Assembly (NCBI GenBank): GCA_964647255.1
Contig: CAZYGI010000062.1
Span: forward strand, 1 to 21,394
Direction of reading: 5' to 3'
Source: CAWJEL01 sp964647255
Lineage (GTDB): Bacteria > Chloroflexota > Anaerolineae > CG2-30-64-16
Length of the DNA: 21,394 nt
A program made the translations under genes and the position numbers. Shown here piece by piece: positions 7,731 through 15,500 of this stretch (within the stretch, counting starts at the first letter, position 1; each line of letters starts with the position of its first letter). The notes under the pieces are model-generated. The model ran no database searches, was not told the DNA's origin, and was given only the letters and a program-made list of their open reading frames with translations.

Positions 7731-7757
7731 TTGCCAACTTTGCGGAAAAGTTGGCAA
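7731..7757. repeat. Palindrome TTGCCAACTTT-5-AAAGTTGGCAA upstream of the sensor kinase
   Basis: A perfect 11-bp inverted repeat with a 5-nt loop (arms 7731-7741 and 7747-7757) lies 21 nt upstream of the kinase ATG, 8 nt before the -10. The nine-base arm core GCCAACTTT is identical to that of the palindrome inside the kinase gene (7949-7977). It could be an operator, a terminator-like hairpin for the preceding gene (no T-run) or a mobile repeat. Confidence 0.8.
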
Positions 7758-7765
7758 CTCTGTGG

Positions 7766-7771
7766 TATAGT
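7766..7771 (+). promoter_or_regulatory. Probable -10 box of the two-component operon, leaderless
   Basis: TATAGT at 7766-7771 is six nt before ATG 7778, the same geometry as the two other leaderless regulator promoters in the window. No convincing -35 is present; that position is occupied by the palindrome 7731-7757, so an activator or repressor site there is possible. Confidence 0.5.
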
Positions 7772-7777
7772 GAGCCC

Positions 7778-8983
7778 ATGCAGCGCTTCTCACGTCTCGA
7801 CCCGGTCGCACTTGTCGCCTATCTCGCCCTGGCCGGGGTGACGGCCGCCGGCTTGTGGCAGATTGACCGCATCCTCCTGCGCTGGCTCGCCCTGGGCCTG
7901 CTGGTGAGCTTCGGTCTGCTGCAGGGCCGCCTGCCGGTGCCTGACCAGGGCTGCCAACTTTCGAAAAGTTGGCAGCCCTCTCTAAGCAGCCGGCGCCGTG
8001 CCAACCTGATCATCGCCCTGCAGACCGGGCTGGTGGTCGCGTTGATCGAGACCACGGGGGCCGGGTTTCCGTTCATCTTCCTGTTCTTCATCCTGAGTGC
8101 GACGGCCATGCTGCATAACCCGCTGCGTCCGGGGCTGGTGTGGCTGGGCGGCTTCATCCTGCTCACCGGCTGGTTCTTCTTCGAGCAGGAAGGGCTCAGC
8201 GGTGGATTGCGAGCAATCGCCATTTATGCCGGCGGCTACCTGTTCTTCGGCGTGGTCGCCCATCTGCTGACTCAGGCGCGGCTGACTCAGCGCCAGAATG
8301 CCCGGCTGCTGGACGAACTGCAAGCGAAGAACCGCCAACTCCAAGCCTACGCCGCGCAGGTGGAGACGCTGGCCGCCATCGAGGAACGCAACCGGCTGGC
8401 GCGGGAGATGCATGACACCATCGGCCACCGGCTGACGGCTGCGGCCGTCCAATTGGACGGGGCCGAGCGCCTGGTAGCCAGCCAGCCTGAGCGGGCCGCT
8501 GCGCTGATCGGGGCCGGCCGCCAGCAGGTGCGCGACGCGCTGCAAGACCTGCGCCGGACGGTCGGCCGGCTGCGCGAGCCGGTCGAAGTTGAACTGCCGC
8601 TGCCGCAGGCGCTGCACCGGCTGGCGGCCAGTTTTCAGGAAGCGACCGGGCTGGTCGTCCACCTGGCGCTGCCCGAAACGGTGGTCGAGATGACCCCAGC
8701 CCAACGTCTGGCCCTCTACCGCACCGCACAGGAGGGGCTGACCAACATCCAGCGCCATGCTGCGGCGCGGCAGGCCTGGCTGCGCCTGGAGTGCTCGGCC
8801 GACCGGCTGGCGCTGCACGTGAGCGATGACGGCCGCGGCCTGGGCGACGGTTCGTCCGGCAGCGGCTTTGGCCTGCGCGGCCTGCGTGAGCGTGCGGCCC
8901 AACTGAACGGCACGGTCGCCCTGGCAGACCGGCCGGGCGGCGGCGCGATCCTGACGATCCAACTGCCAACCCAGAGAGAGTGA
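7778..8983 (+). CDS. Sensor histidine kinase, NarL/DesK type (HisKA_3)
   Basis: The product is 401 residues. ATG 7778 is chosen because it fits the leaderless -10 at 7766; an in-frame TTG at 7751 would fall inside the hairpin. Five or six transmembrane helices occupy about 11-165 (e.g. ALVAYLALAGVTAAGLW, LVWLGGFILLTGWFFF) with no large extracytoplasmic loop, suggesting membrane-embedded sensing. A coiled coil (about 166-200) leads to the HisKA_3 dimerisation box, IEERNRLAREMHDTIGH, with phospho-acceptor His212. The ATPase domain shows the N box QEGLTNIQRHA (Asn323), G1 DDGRG (351-354) and G2 GFGLRGLRERA (363-373). All key residues are present, so it should be active. The first cytoplasmic or periplasmic loop contains GCQLSKSWQP (58-67), entirely encoded by a DNA palindrome. 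The partner is the response regulator 3 nt downstream. Confidence 0.95.
   Translation: MQRFSRLDPVALVAYLALAGVTAAGLWQIDRILLRWLALGLLVSFGLLQGRLPVPDQGCQLSKSWQPSLSSRRRANLIIALQTGLVVALIETTGAGFPFIFLFFILSATAMLHNPLRPGLVWLGGFILLTGWFFFEQEGLSGGLRAIAIYAGGYLFFGVVAHLLTQARLTQRQNARLLDELQAKNRQLQAYAAQVETLAAIEERNRLAREMHDTIGHRLTAAAVQLDGAERLVASQPERAAALIGAGRQQVRDALQDLRRTVGRLREPVEVELPLPQALHRLAASFQEATGLVVHLALPETVVEMTPAQRLALYRTAQEGLTNIQRHAAARQAWLRLECSADRLALHVSDDGRGLGDGSSGSGFGLRGLRERAAQLNGTVALADRPGGGAILTIQLPTQRE
7949..7977. repeat. Perfect palindrome inserted in frame inside the sensor kinase gene
   Basis: A perfect 13-bp inverted repeat (GGCTGCCAACTTT, 7949-7961; AAAGTTGGCAGCC, 7965-7977) with a 3-nt loop encodes residues 58-67 (GCQLSKSWQP). 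It sits in the loop between the second and third hydrophobic segments. The arm core is shared with the palindrome at 7731-7757, 219 bp away centre to centre. Confidence 0.85.
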
Positions 8984-8986
8984 TTT

Positions 8987-9649
8987 ATGGCGCCGATCCG
9001 AATCCTGATCGTAGATGACCAGCGCATCCTGCGGGAGGGCTTGCGCACCCTGCTGGAGCTGGAAAGCGACTTGGCCGTCGCGGCCGAGGCGGAAGACGGC
9101 CTGGCTGCGCTCGACCAGTACGCGGCGCACCGGCCCGATGTCGTGCTGATGGACATCCGCATGCCCCGCCTCGATGGCGTCGAGGCGACGCGCCGCCTGT
9201 GCGATCGCTGGCCCGCGGCGCGGGTGATCATCCTGACGACCTTCGATGATGACGCGTACGTGTTCGATGGGCTGCGCGCCGGCGCGCTGGGCTACCTGCT
9301 CAAGGACGTTTCGAGCCACGAGCTGGCCGATGCTATCCGCAAAGTAGCCGGCGGCGGCGCGCTGATCGAGCCTTCGGTGGCGCGCAAGGTGCTGGCCGAG
9401 TTCGCCCGCCTGGCCGAGCCTGCCCGGCCGGCCCTCGACCGAATCCCTGAGCCGCTGTCCGAACGCGAGCAGGAGATCCTGCGCCTCCTGGCGTCGGGCG
9501 CCAACAACCGCCAGATCGCAGGCCAGCTCTTCCTGGCCGAGGGCACGGTCAAGAACTACATCTCGACCATCCTGGACAAACTGGGCGTGGAAGATCGCAC
9601 CCAGGCCGCGCTGCGCGCTCGCGAGTTGGGGTTGTTGAGCCCCGGATGA
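8987..9649 (+). CDS. NarL/FixJ-family response regulator
   Basis: The product is 220 residues, the standard length. The receiver domain (about 4-120) has the acidic pair Asp10/Asp11, phosphorylation site Asp56 in VVLMDIRMP, Thr84/Thr85 and Lys106 (GYLLKDVS), all the residues needed for phosphorylation by the upstream kinase. The LuxR/GerE helix-turn-helix occupies about 156-217 (PLSEREQEILRLLASG, RQIAGQLFLAEGTVKNYIS). ATG 8987 is 3 nt after the kinase stop, so the two are translationally coupled and form a cognate pair. Targets are probably the kinase operon itself and the bactofilin-like and lipoprotein genes just upstream, but no binding site is proven; the GCCAACTTT palindrome is the obvious candidate. 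Confidence 0.96.
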   Translation: MAPIRILIVDDQRILREGLRTLLELESDLAVAAEAEDGLAALDQYAAHRPDVVLMDIRMPRLDGVEATRRLCDRWPAARVIILTTFDDDAYVFDGLRAGALGYLLKDVSSHELADAIRKVAGGGALIEPSVARKVLAEFARLAEPARPALDRIPEPLSEREQEILRLLASGANNRQIAGQLFLAEGTVKNYISTILDKLGVEDRTQAALRARELGLLSPG

Positions 9650-10040
9650 TGAAGCGAACTAACATCTTTCCGGTAGGTGATTGTCACCCGCGACCTGTAG
9701 GGCGTGGCACAATTCGGCAAGCATGATGCTTATCCTTTCCTGATTTGATGCGGTGTCTATGCTCGCTTGCGGAGCCAAACCTGGCGCCTCGACTGCCAAA
9801 CTCCATCACCGGCAAAAACCCTCGGCCTTGAAGCGAAGGGCCTCCTGAGTCGCAAGTAACTTCCTCAGCCGATCCACGGGACCCCATTACTCGCTCGCCT
9901 GGTTTCAGCGCAGCCTGCGCAGCCCAGTAGCCGTATCCTCCGCGTATTTCGCTAGGGTCACCGGCGGTGACTCGCTGCCCCCAAGACGATGTGCCAATCC
10001 GAAGGATGGAACGCAGATTGACGGGGATCGCTCGCTGTCC
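9650..10040. other. Convergent intergenic region without a convincing gene
   Basis: This 391-nt stretch separates the response regulator from the minus-strand ATPase gene. It holds small dyads only: GGTGA-TTG-TCACC (about 9676-9688), AAGCAT-G-ATGCTT (9719-9731) and GTCACC-GGC-GGTGAC (9957-9971). None has a T-run, so no intrinsic terminator can be assigned. CTCGCTGCCC and CTCGCTGTCC recur near 9971 and 10032, hinting at a degenerate repeat. Confidence 0.5.
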
Positions 10041-12536
10041 CTACTCGGCCAGAGCTTCCAGCTTCAACCCGCGCCCGCGTGCCAGGGCCGCTTCCAGCCG
10101 GTCCGGATGCAACCGCGCGCGCAAATGATCCAGCACGGCGTTCGCTTCGGCCGTCACGGTGTCATCACAGGCCGGATGAGCCAGGATAAGTCCGATCCAC
10201 TCGGCAGAGCGAAGGGGGCTCCCGTCGCGCGCCTGAACGTCTGCCAGCCCCACCAGGGCCGACAACGCCATGGGGAGCGCGCCCGCCGCCAACGTCTGCT
10301 GGAATACGCTGCGGTAAGCCCGATCGGCGCCGGCGTTGTCGCCGTTCTCGGCCATCACCTCGGCCAGGTTCCGGATGAACAGCGCCTCGAAATCGGTCAT
10401 GCCAAGCTCGCGACAAAGAGCGATCGCCTGTTGCAGACTGTCCTGCGCACTGTGCAGATCTCCGCGACGCCGCGATACCTCGCCCAGGTTGCCCAGGGCA
10501 ATAGCCACCGTGAAACGATTGCCGATCTCGCGGGCAACCGCCAGCACATCGTTCAGGTGCTGCGTCGCCGCGGCAAAGTCACCTTGTGATGTCTCCGTGT
10601 TGGCCAGGTTGTTCAGACACGCGATCTCGCCCTCGCGATCGCACAGCTCCCGATAGAGCGCCAGGCTGGCCTGATAATGGCTGGCCGCGAGACTGTTGTC
10701 CCCCAGGCGCCGGGCGATCACCCCCAGCCTGCGCATCGCCAGCGCGGCAGCCGCGCGGGCTTCGCAGGCATTGGCCGCCTGCAGCGCCTCCTCACAAAGC
10801 CGCCGCGCCTCGCCATACGCGCCCTGCTTGACCGAAACCCACCCCAGGCCGCTCAACGCGCCGGCCGTGACCGCGCAGTCTCCCGACCGCCGCGCCAGGC
10901 TGAGCGCCTCCTCGAAGCAGAGCCGGGCAGGCTCGAATCTCCCCAGGTTCTCCTGCACGTTCCCCAGCTTGACCAGCAGGCCCGGCCGCAAGTCACCGCC
11001 GGCGCGGGTCTCGTCCATCAAAACCAATGCCCGCTCGTAAGACCGGGCTGCATCGGCGAACGCGCTGAGGCCGCGCGAGCGATCGGCAGCCTGCACCAGG
11101 TATGGGATCGCCCGGTCCGCGTCGCCGGCTTCGTCGTAGTGGTGGGCAAGCTGGGCCGCGATATCGGCCGCGTGCCCCGTGTAGAGTTGCTCGAGGGCCG
11201 CTGCAACATCCCCGTGATAAATGCGCTGCTCCGTGTGCGTGAGATCGTTGTAAAGATACTGTTGGAAGACGCTGTGCGAGAAGCGATAGCGCGCCAGGAT
11301 CTGGCGTCCCAGGCGCACTTCAGCCGCTTCCTGCACGAGATGGTGGCGCTTATCGAGCTCCCGCGACAGCTCGCGCACTAGCTCGCGCTCATTGGTTCCC
11401 AGCAGCTGGCCGAGCACCTGGGTGTGGAACTCCACCCCTTCGACGCTCGCGCTTGTCAGGATGTCACGCTGCTGGCGTTCCAGCCGGGCCAGGCGTTCGG
11501 CGACGACGCCCTCCACGCGCGGGGGCAGCGACGCCCAATCGAGATCCGGGCGGCTGATCCAGCGGCCGGAGGCGTCCTGCATCAGGTCGCCGCGCGCTTT
11601 CATCTCCCGGATGAGCTCCAGCGTGAAGAGCGGATGACCGCCGGTGTGTTGCAGGAGTGCAACGCGAAAGGCGCCGCCCAGTGCGTTCGGCTCCTGATCC
11701 AGGAGCAAGTCAATAAACTGCCGCCCCTCGCTCGCGCCGACCAGTCCCAGGTCAATCCACACGTCCCCGAAGTAGCGCTTGATCTCGTTCATCGTGGATT
11801 CGAGCGGATGCCGACCACCATCGCGGCCGATGGCGACATCGTCAGGCCGGTAGCTGCCCACGATCAGGAGCGCGCCGTCCTCAATCGCCCGCACCAGGTG
11901 GAAGAGCAAACCGATGGAGGGCGCATCGGCCCATTGCAGATCATCCAGGACAATCACCAGAGGGGCGGTCTGCGTCAGGCGCCGGAGCGCGGCCGCGTAT
12001 TGCTGGAAGATCCGGGACTGATCCAGGTCGGGCGCCGGCGCAGCGCCGGTGCTGGCGTCAATCCGCCGCTCGACCGTCTTGACCACGTCCAACTTGCCGA
12101 CCAGCGTCTTGGTCGCGCGCGCGATTAGCGCACCGCCAGGGACAAACGCGGTCAGGACATCGGGCGCGAACTCGAAGAAGAAACCGTAGGCCACGTTGAC
12201 CAGCTTGCTCAGACGCTGCGCATTTTCCTTCGTCAGCGTGCGGTGCGACTTTTCCTGTATGCCGCCGGTCAGAAGGTCAATCACCTCGCGCCACGGCAGG
12301 TAGGAGTCGGAGGCGCCGGTCTGCGCGTTGCACTCGGCCAGGGCGAACACGACGTCACCGTGCGCGGCTTGGGCCCGCCGGGCGAACTCCGCCATCAGTG
12401 CCGATTTGCCCGCGCCGGCCTCGCCGGTGATCAGGCAGATCTGCGGTTTGCCGCCCAAAGCCTTTTGCAAGAAGCCGTCGAGCCGCGCCAGCTCGCGTTC
12501 GCGGCCGACGAAGGGGGTGCTGTCCGCGCTGTCCAT
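10041..12536 (-). CDS. AAA/STAND ATPase with C-terminal TPR array, no DNA-binding domain
   Basis: The product is 831 residues. The N-terminus PFVGRERELARLDGFL is the standard opening of AAA_16/Orc1-like ATPase domains. Walker A is GEAGAGKSAL (Lys44), Walker B is PLVIVLDDLQWAD (Asp198/199), and LLIVGSYRPDD (sensor-1-like), HTGGHPLFTLELIREM and RYRFSHSVFQQYLY follow, as in adenylate-cyclase or LuxR-associated ATPases. From about residue 470 to 760 TPR units repeat (e.g. ALSGLGWVSVKQGAYGEARR, CLNNLANTETSQGDFAAA, ALGNLGEVSRRRGDLHSA). Unlike most relatives it has no cyclase, kinase, BTAD or HTH domain, so the ATPase/TPR part stands alone and must act through partners. ATG 12536 has AAGGA about 10 nt upstream. 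It follows the secreted peptidase gene by 53 nt in the same direction, suggesting one transcript. It is cytoplasmic, since no signal peptide is visible. Confidence 0.85.
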   Translation of the reverse strand: MDSADSTPFVGRERELARLDGFLQKALGGKPQICLITGEAGAGKSALMAEFARRAQAAHGDVVFALAECNAQTGASDSYLPWREVIDLLTGGIQEKSHRTLTKENAQRLSKLVNVAYGFFFEFAPDVLTAFVPGGALIARATKTLVGKLDVVKTVERRIDASTGAAPAPDLDQSRIFQQYAAALRRLTQTAPLVIVLDDLQWADAPSIGLLFHLVRAIEDGALLIVGSYRPDDVAIGRDGGRHPLESTMNEIKRYFGDVWIDLGLVGASEGRQFIDLLLDQEPNALGGAFRVALLQHTGGHPLFTLELIREMKARGDLMQDASGRWISRPDLDWASLPPRVEGVVAERLARLERQQRDILTSASVEGVEFHTQVLGQLLGTNERELVRELSRELDKRHHLVQEAAEVRLGRQILARYRFSHSVFQQYLYNDLTHTEQRIYHGDVAAALEQLYTGHAADIAAQLAHHYDEAGDADRAIPYLVQAADRSRGLSAFADAARSYERALVLMDETRAGGDLRPGLLVKLGNVQENLGRFEPARLCFEEALSLARRSGDCAVTAGALSGLGWVSVKQGAYGEARRLCEEALQAANACEARAAAALAMRRLGVIARRLGDNSLAASHYQASLALYRELCDREGEIACLNNLANTETSQGDFAAATQHLNDVLAVAREIGNRFTVAIALGNLGEVSRRRGDLHSAQDSLQQAIALCRELGMTDFEALFIRNLAEVMAENGDNAGADRAYRSVFQQTLAAGALPMALSALVGLADVQARDGSPLRSAEWIGLILAHPACDDTVTAEANAVLDHLRARLHPDRLEAALARGRGLKLEALAE

Positions 12537-12573
12537 GGATCGGTATCCTTTGCTTCAGGACTCGTCTTCAGCA

Positions 12574-12589
12574 GACTGCGGTTGCAGTC
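12574..12589 (-). other. Small hairpin between the secreted peptidase and ATPase genes
   Basis: GACTGC-GGTT-GCAGTC forms a 6-bp stem immediately after the peptidase stop codon (TAG 12592-12590). It is followed on the transcript by purine-rich sequence, not a T-run. It is a weak attenuator or mRNA 3'-end stabiliser at most. Confidence 0.35.
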
Positions 12590-15500
12590 CTATCGCACGA
12601 TCACCGGCAGGAACGTCGCTTGCCGGCCGAAGGCAAACGGGCTGCCATAATCGTCGCGCCACGCGACGTTGCCGGCCGCATCCACGGCCTGGGCATAAAA
12701 CTCCACCCGCGCCCGGCCGGCCCCGGGCAGCAGCCCGGTCCAGACGCCCGCGGGCGGGTCGCTGAGAGCCAACTCCAGCAGCCGCCATTCCGGCGAACCG
12801 ACCAGATGGTACAGGATGACGGCGCGACTGACGCCGCCCGCATCCGTGGTCTCAACCGTGAAGCGGACGGCATCGCCCGCCTGGGCCGCAGCCGTGCGCC
12901 AGATGTTCGGCGCGGTGAAATCGGTGTTGCCGAACGGCGCATGGTAGGTGACGACCTCCAGCCGTTCCCAGACGCGCTGGATGCCGACCGTCTGGGGCGT
13001 GTTGGCCGTGGCGCGGAACTGCCCCGGCGCCACCACCAGCCGTTCCAGCACATCCCCCTCCACCCGCAGCAGCCGGTTCACGGCCACGATCCGGCCCGGG
13101 TAGAAGGTAGGGCTGTCGAAGAGCGGCTCGGCCGCCAGATCGGCATCGTCGGTGATCACGCGCGTCACAAGCGGATCAATGCGCTCATCGCGCGTGCGGC
13201 CGCCGACGAGCAGCGCGCCGTGGGCGATGCCGGCGACCCCGGCGATGTCGAGGCTCAGCCGCGGCTCAACGGGGCGGCCCGCCAGGGCCTGGGTCTCGCC
13301 CGCTACCGTATAGAACCGGCCCTTGGTCGTGTTCACGGCGGTGAATACCGGCGTGATGGTATGGTTGACGGCGATCGTTGCGGCAAGACCGGAATCATCA
13401 TTGGGACGCGGATAGACACGGATGGACGCGGATGAAGAAGACTCTCCGCGTTTGTCCGCGCTCGCCTGCGTCCCGCTATCGTCTCCTGCCACGTTCGAGA
13501 CTGCCTCGGCCCCGACCTCGGGCCTCGCATTGACGACCGCTGGCACGCGCACGCGGCGCATGGGCAGCCCGTACAGGGTCCAGATCGCCAGCACCTTCTC
13601 GTCGTAGTTGCTCAGGGCGTTCGGCCCCAAGCTGTTGAAGTAGCGCTGCTTGGCCTGCCGGACCGCATCCCCGATCGGTACGGCGGTCCCGCCGCCGGCA
13701 TTGACGATGGCCGCGAAATTGAGCGCCAGCGCCTCGGAGTAGACGATCAGATCGGAATCGCCGTAGCCGAAGCCGCTGTTGCCGATGAAGGTCGCGCCCT
13801 TGGCTGCGAACGCCTGCGCCCAATCGGCTGCTCCGCCGGGGACGTTGAGGCCGGAATGACAGCCGATGGAGAAGACCAGGGACCGGCTGAAGTCGGTGGC
13901 CGCGCTGGAGACTTCACTGGCGAGCAGATTGCCGCCGGAGGAGAGCGCGGGGATGAGGAGCCCGTGCCGGAAGTGCCCGTTGAGCGAAAGCTGCTGCGCT
14001 GCGGCGCCGGCGACGAACAACCGGCTGCGCAAATCGCCCGCGGTCCAGGTGTCGTTGATAAGCTTCGTGACGGCGATGCCGCGCACCTGCATCAGGCTGG
14101 CAATCGCCTCGGCCTCATCGGTCAGGAAGTCATAACCCGTCAGGAGGGCGGTGGGCGCGTCGATGGACGGCGCAGCCAGGAATGTGTTGATCTGCCGGAC
14201 GATGTCGCTGGGGGTTTCGACCAGGCGGCCGCTGCTCAGTTGGGGCAGATACAGCTCGCGGCCGCGGTAAGCGATCGGCAGCAGGCCGGCGTAGTAATCG
14301 TCGGTCAGCAGGTAACGCTCGCTGGCCGACTGGGCCAGCAGCGGATTGGCGGCAACGTCGCCTGCATAGTTGCGCTCGTTGGCCACGCGGGCCTCATCCG
14401 TGACGCGAAAGTACGGGATCAGGTCGTCACCGCCGACAATCACGAGGTACTGCAGGTTACGATATGCCGGGGCCAGGTGATAGAGCAGCGACTTGATGGC
14501 CTGGGCGACGTAATTTGCGGCGTTGGGATTGGTCGGCTGGGCGTCCCAGACCGCGTAGGCGGCGACCAGTTCGGGGTAGCTGTCGAGCGCGATGACCTTG
14601 CCGTGCACCTGACTGTGGGCGGCGAGGGCCTGCAGCTTGGCGGCGAGGGCGGCGGCGCCTGTCGGGTCGCTGGCGGCGTAGCGAGCCTGGGTGCGCGCCG
14701 AGTTGACGAGGATCAGTGTTTTGATGCTCGCGTCAACGGCCGGCAGGGCAAAGGAAACCGGCACGGCGGCCGCGATCGCCGGCGACCGCGTCTCGTCCGC
14801 CAGGATCTGCGCCCGGAGCCGATAGGGTTGCGCCGCGTAGTCGCCGTTGTGCGGCTTCACGAGCAGGTAATAGGACCCTGTGGCTTCATGGATCGGGTAG
14901 CGCAAGCTCTCGACAGCGCGTCCCGCGTGCGCGGAAAGCGCGACCAGCGTGCCAGCCGGCGCGTGTGTGCCGCTGGCACAGGTGGCGCAGCCCTGGCCGA
15001 TGTCAGCGAGCTGGCCAATGTCTGCCAGTTGGCCAATGTCCGCTAACTGACCGATATCGGCGAGCTGGCCGATGTCCGCCAGTTGGCCGATGTCGGCGAG
15101 CTGGCCGATATCGGCCAACTGACCGATGTCCGCCAGTTGGCCGATGTCTGCCAGTTGACCGATGTCCGCCAGTTGACCGATGTCGCGCAGTTGGCCGGTC
15201 TGCTGATCAATCTCGGGCGCGTAAAGCAGCAGATCGTAGTCGGCCGGCAGTTGGTCGAGGACGGCGCTGATGATCGTGCCGGCCTCCGGCGCGTTGATCT
15301 GGTACCAGTGCCAGCCGCGCGGGCCCGGCAGCGTCGCCTGGACTGCTGTGCCATCCGGCAATGAGAACGCATCGCCGCGCGCGCCGCCGGCGGCCACGGC
15401 GGCCGCGGACGCGTAACCGATCCGGTAAGAGGCACCATCCCAACCGGAATACCACATCTTCAGCGTGCCGCCCACCTGCAACACCGTCGCGTAGTCAGCA

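Noticed and set aside
9659..9724. Minus-strand 21-residue open frame (MLAELCHALQVAG...) with AGGAAAGG upstream
   Set aside because: Too short to support and no recognisable family. The upstream purine run is common by chance, so it is not called a gene.
9957..9971. Bidirectional terminator between convergent genes
   Set aside because: The GTCACC-GGC-GGTGAC dyad is short and without T-runs on either strand.
14993..15199. CRISPR-like array
   Set aside because: The 18-bp units are directly adjacent with no spacers and encode a hexapeptide in frame with a long gene, so it is a coding tandem repeat.
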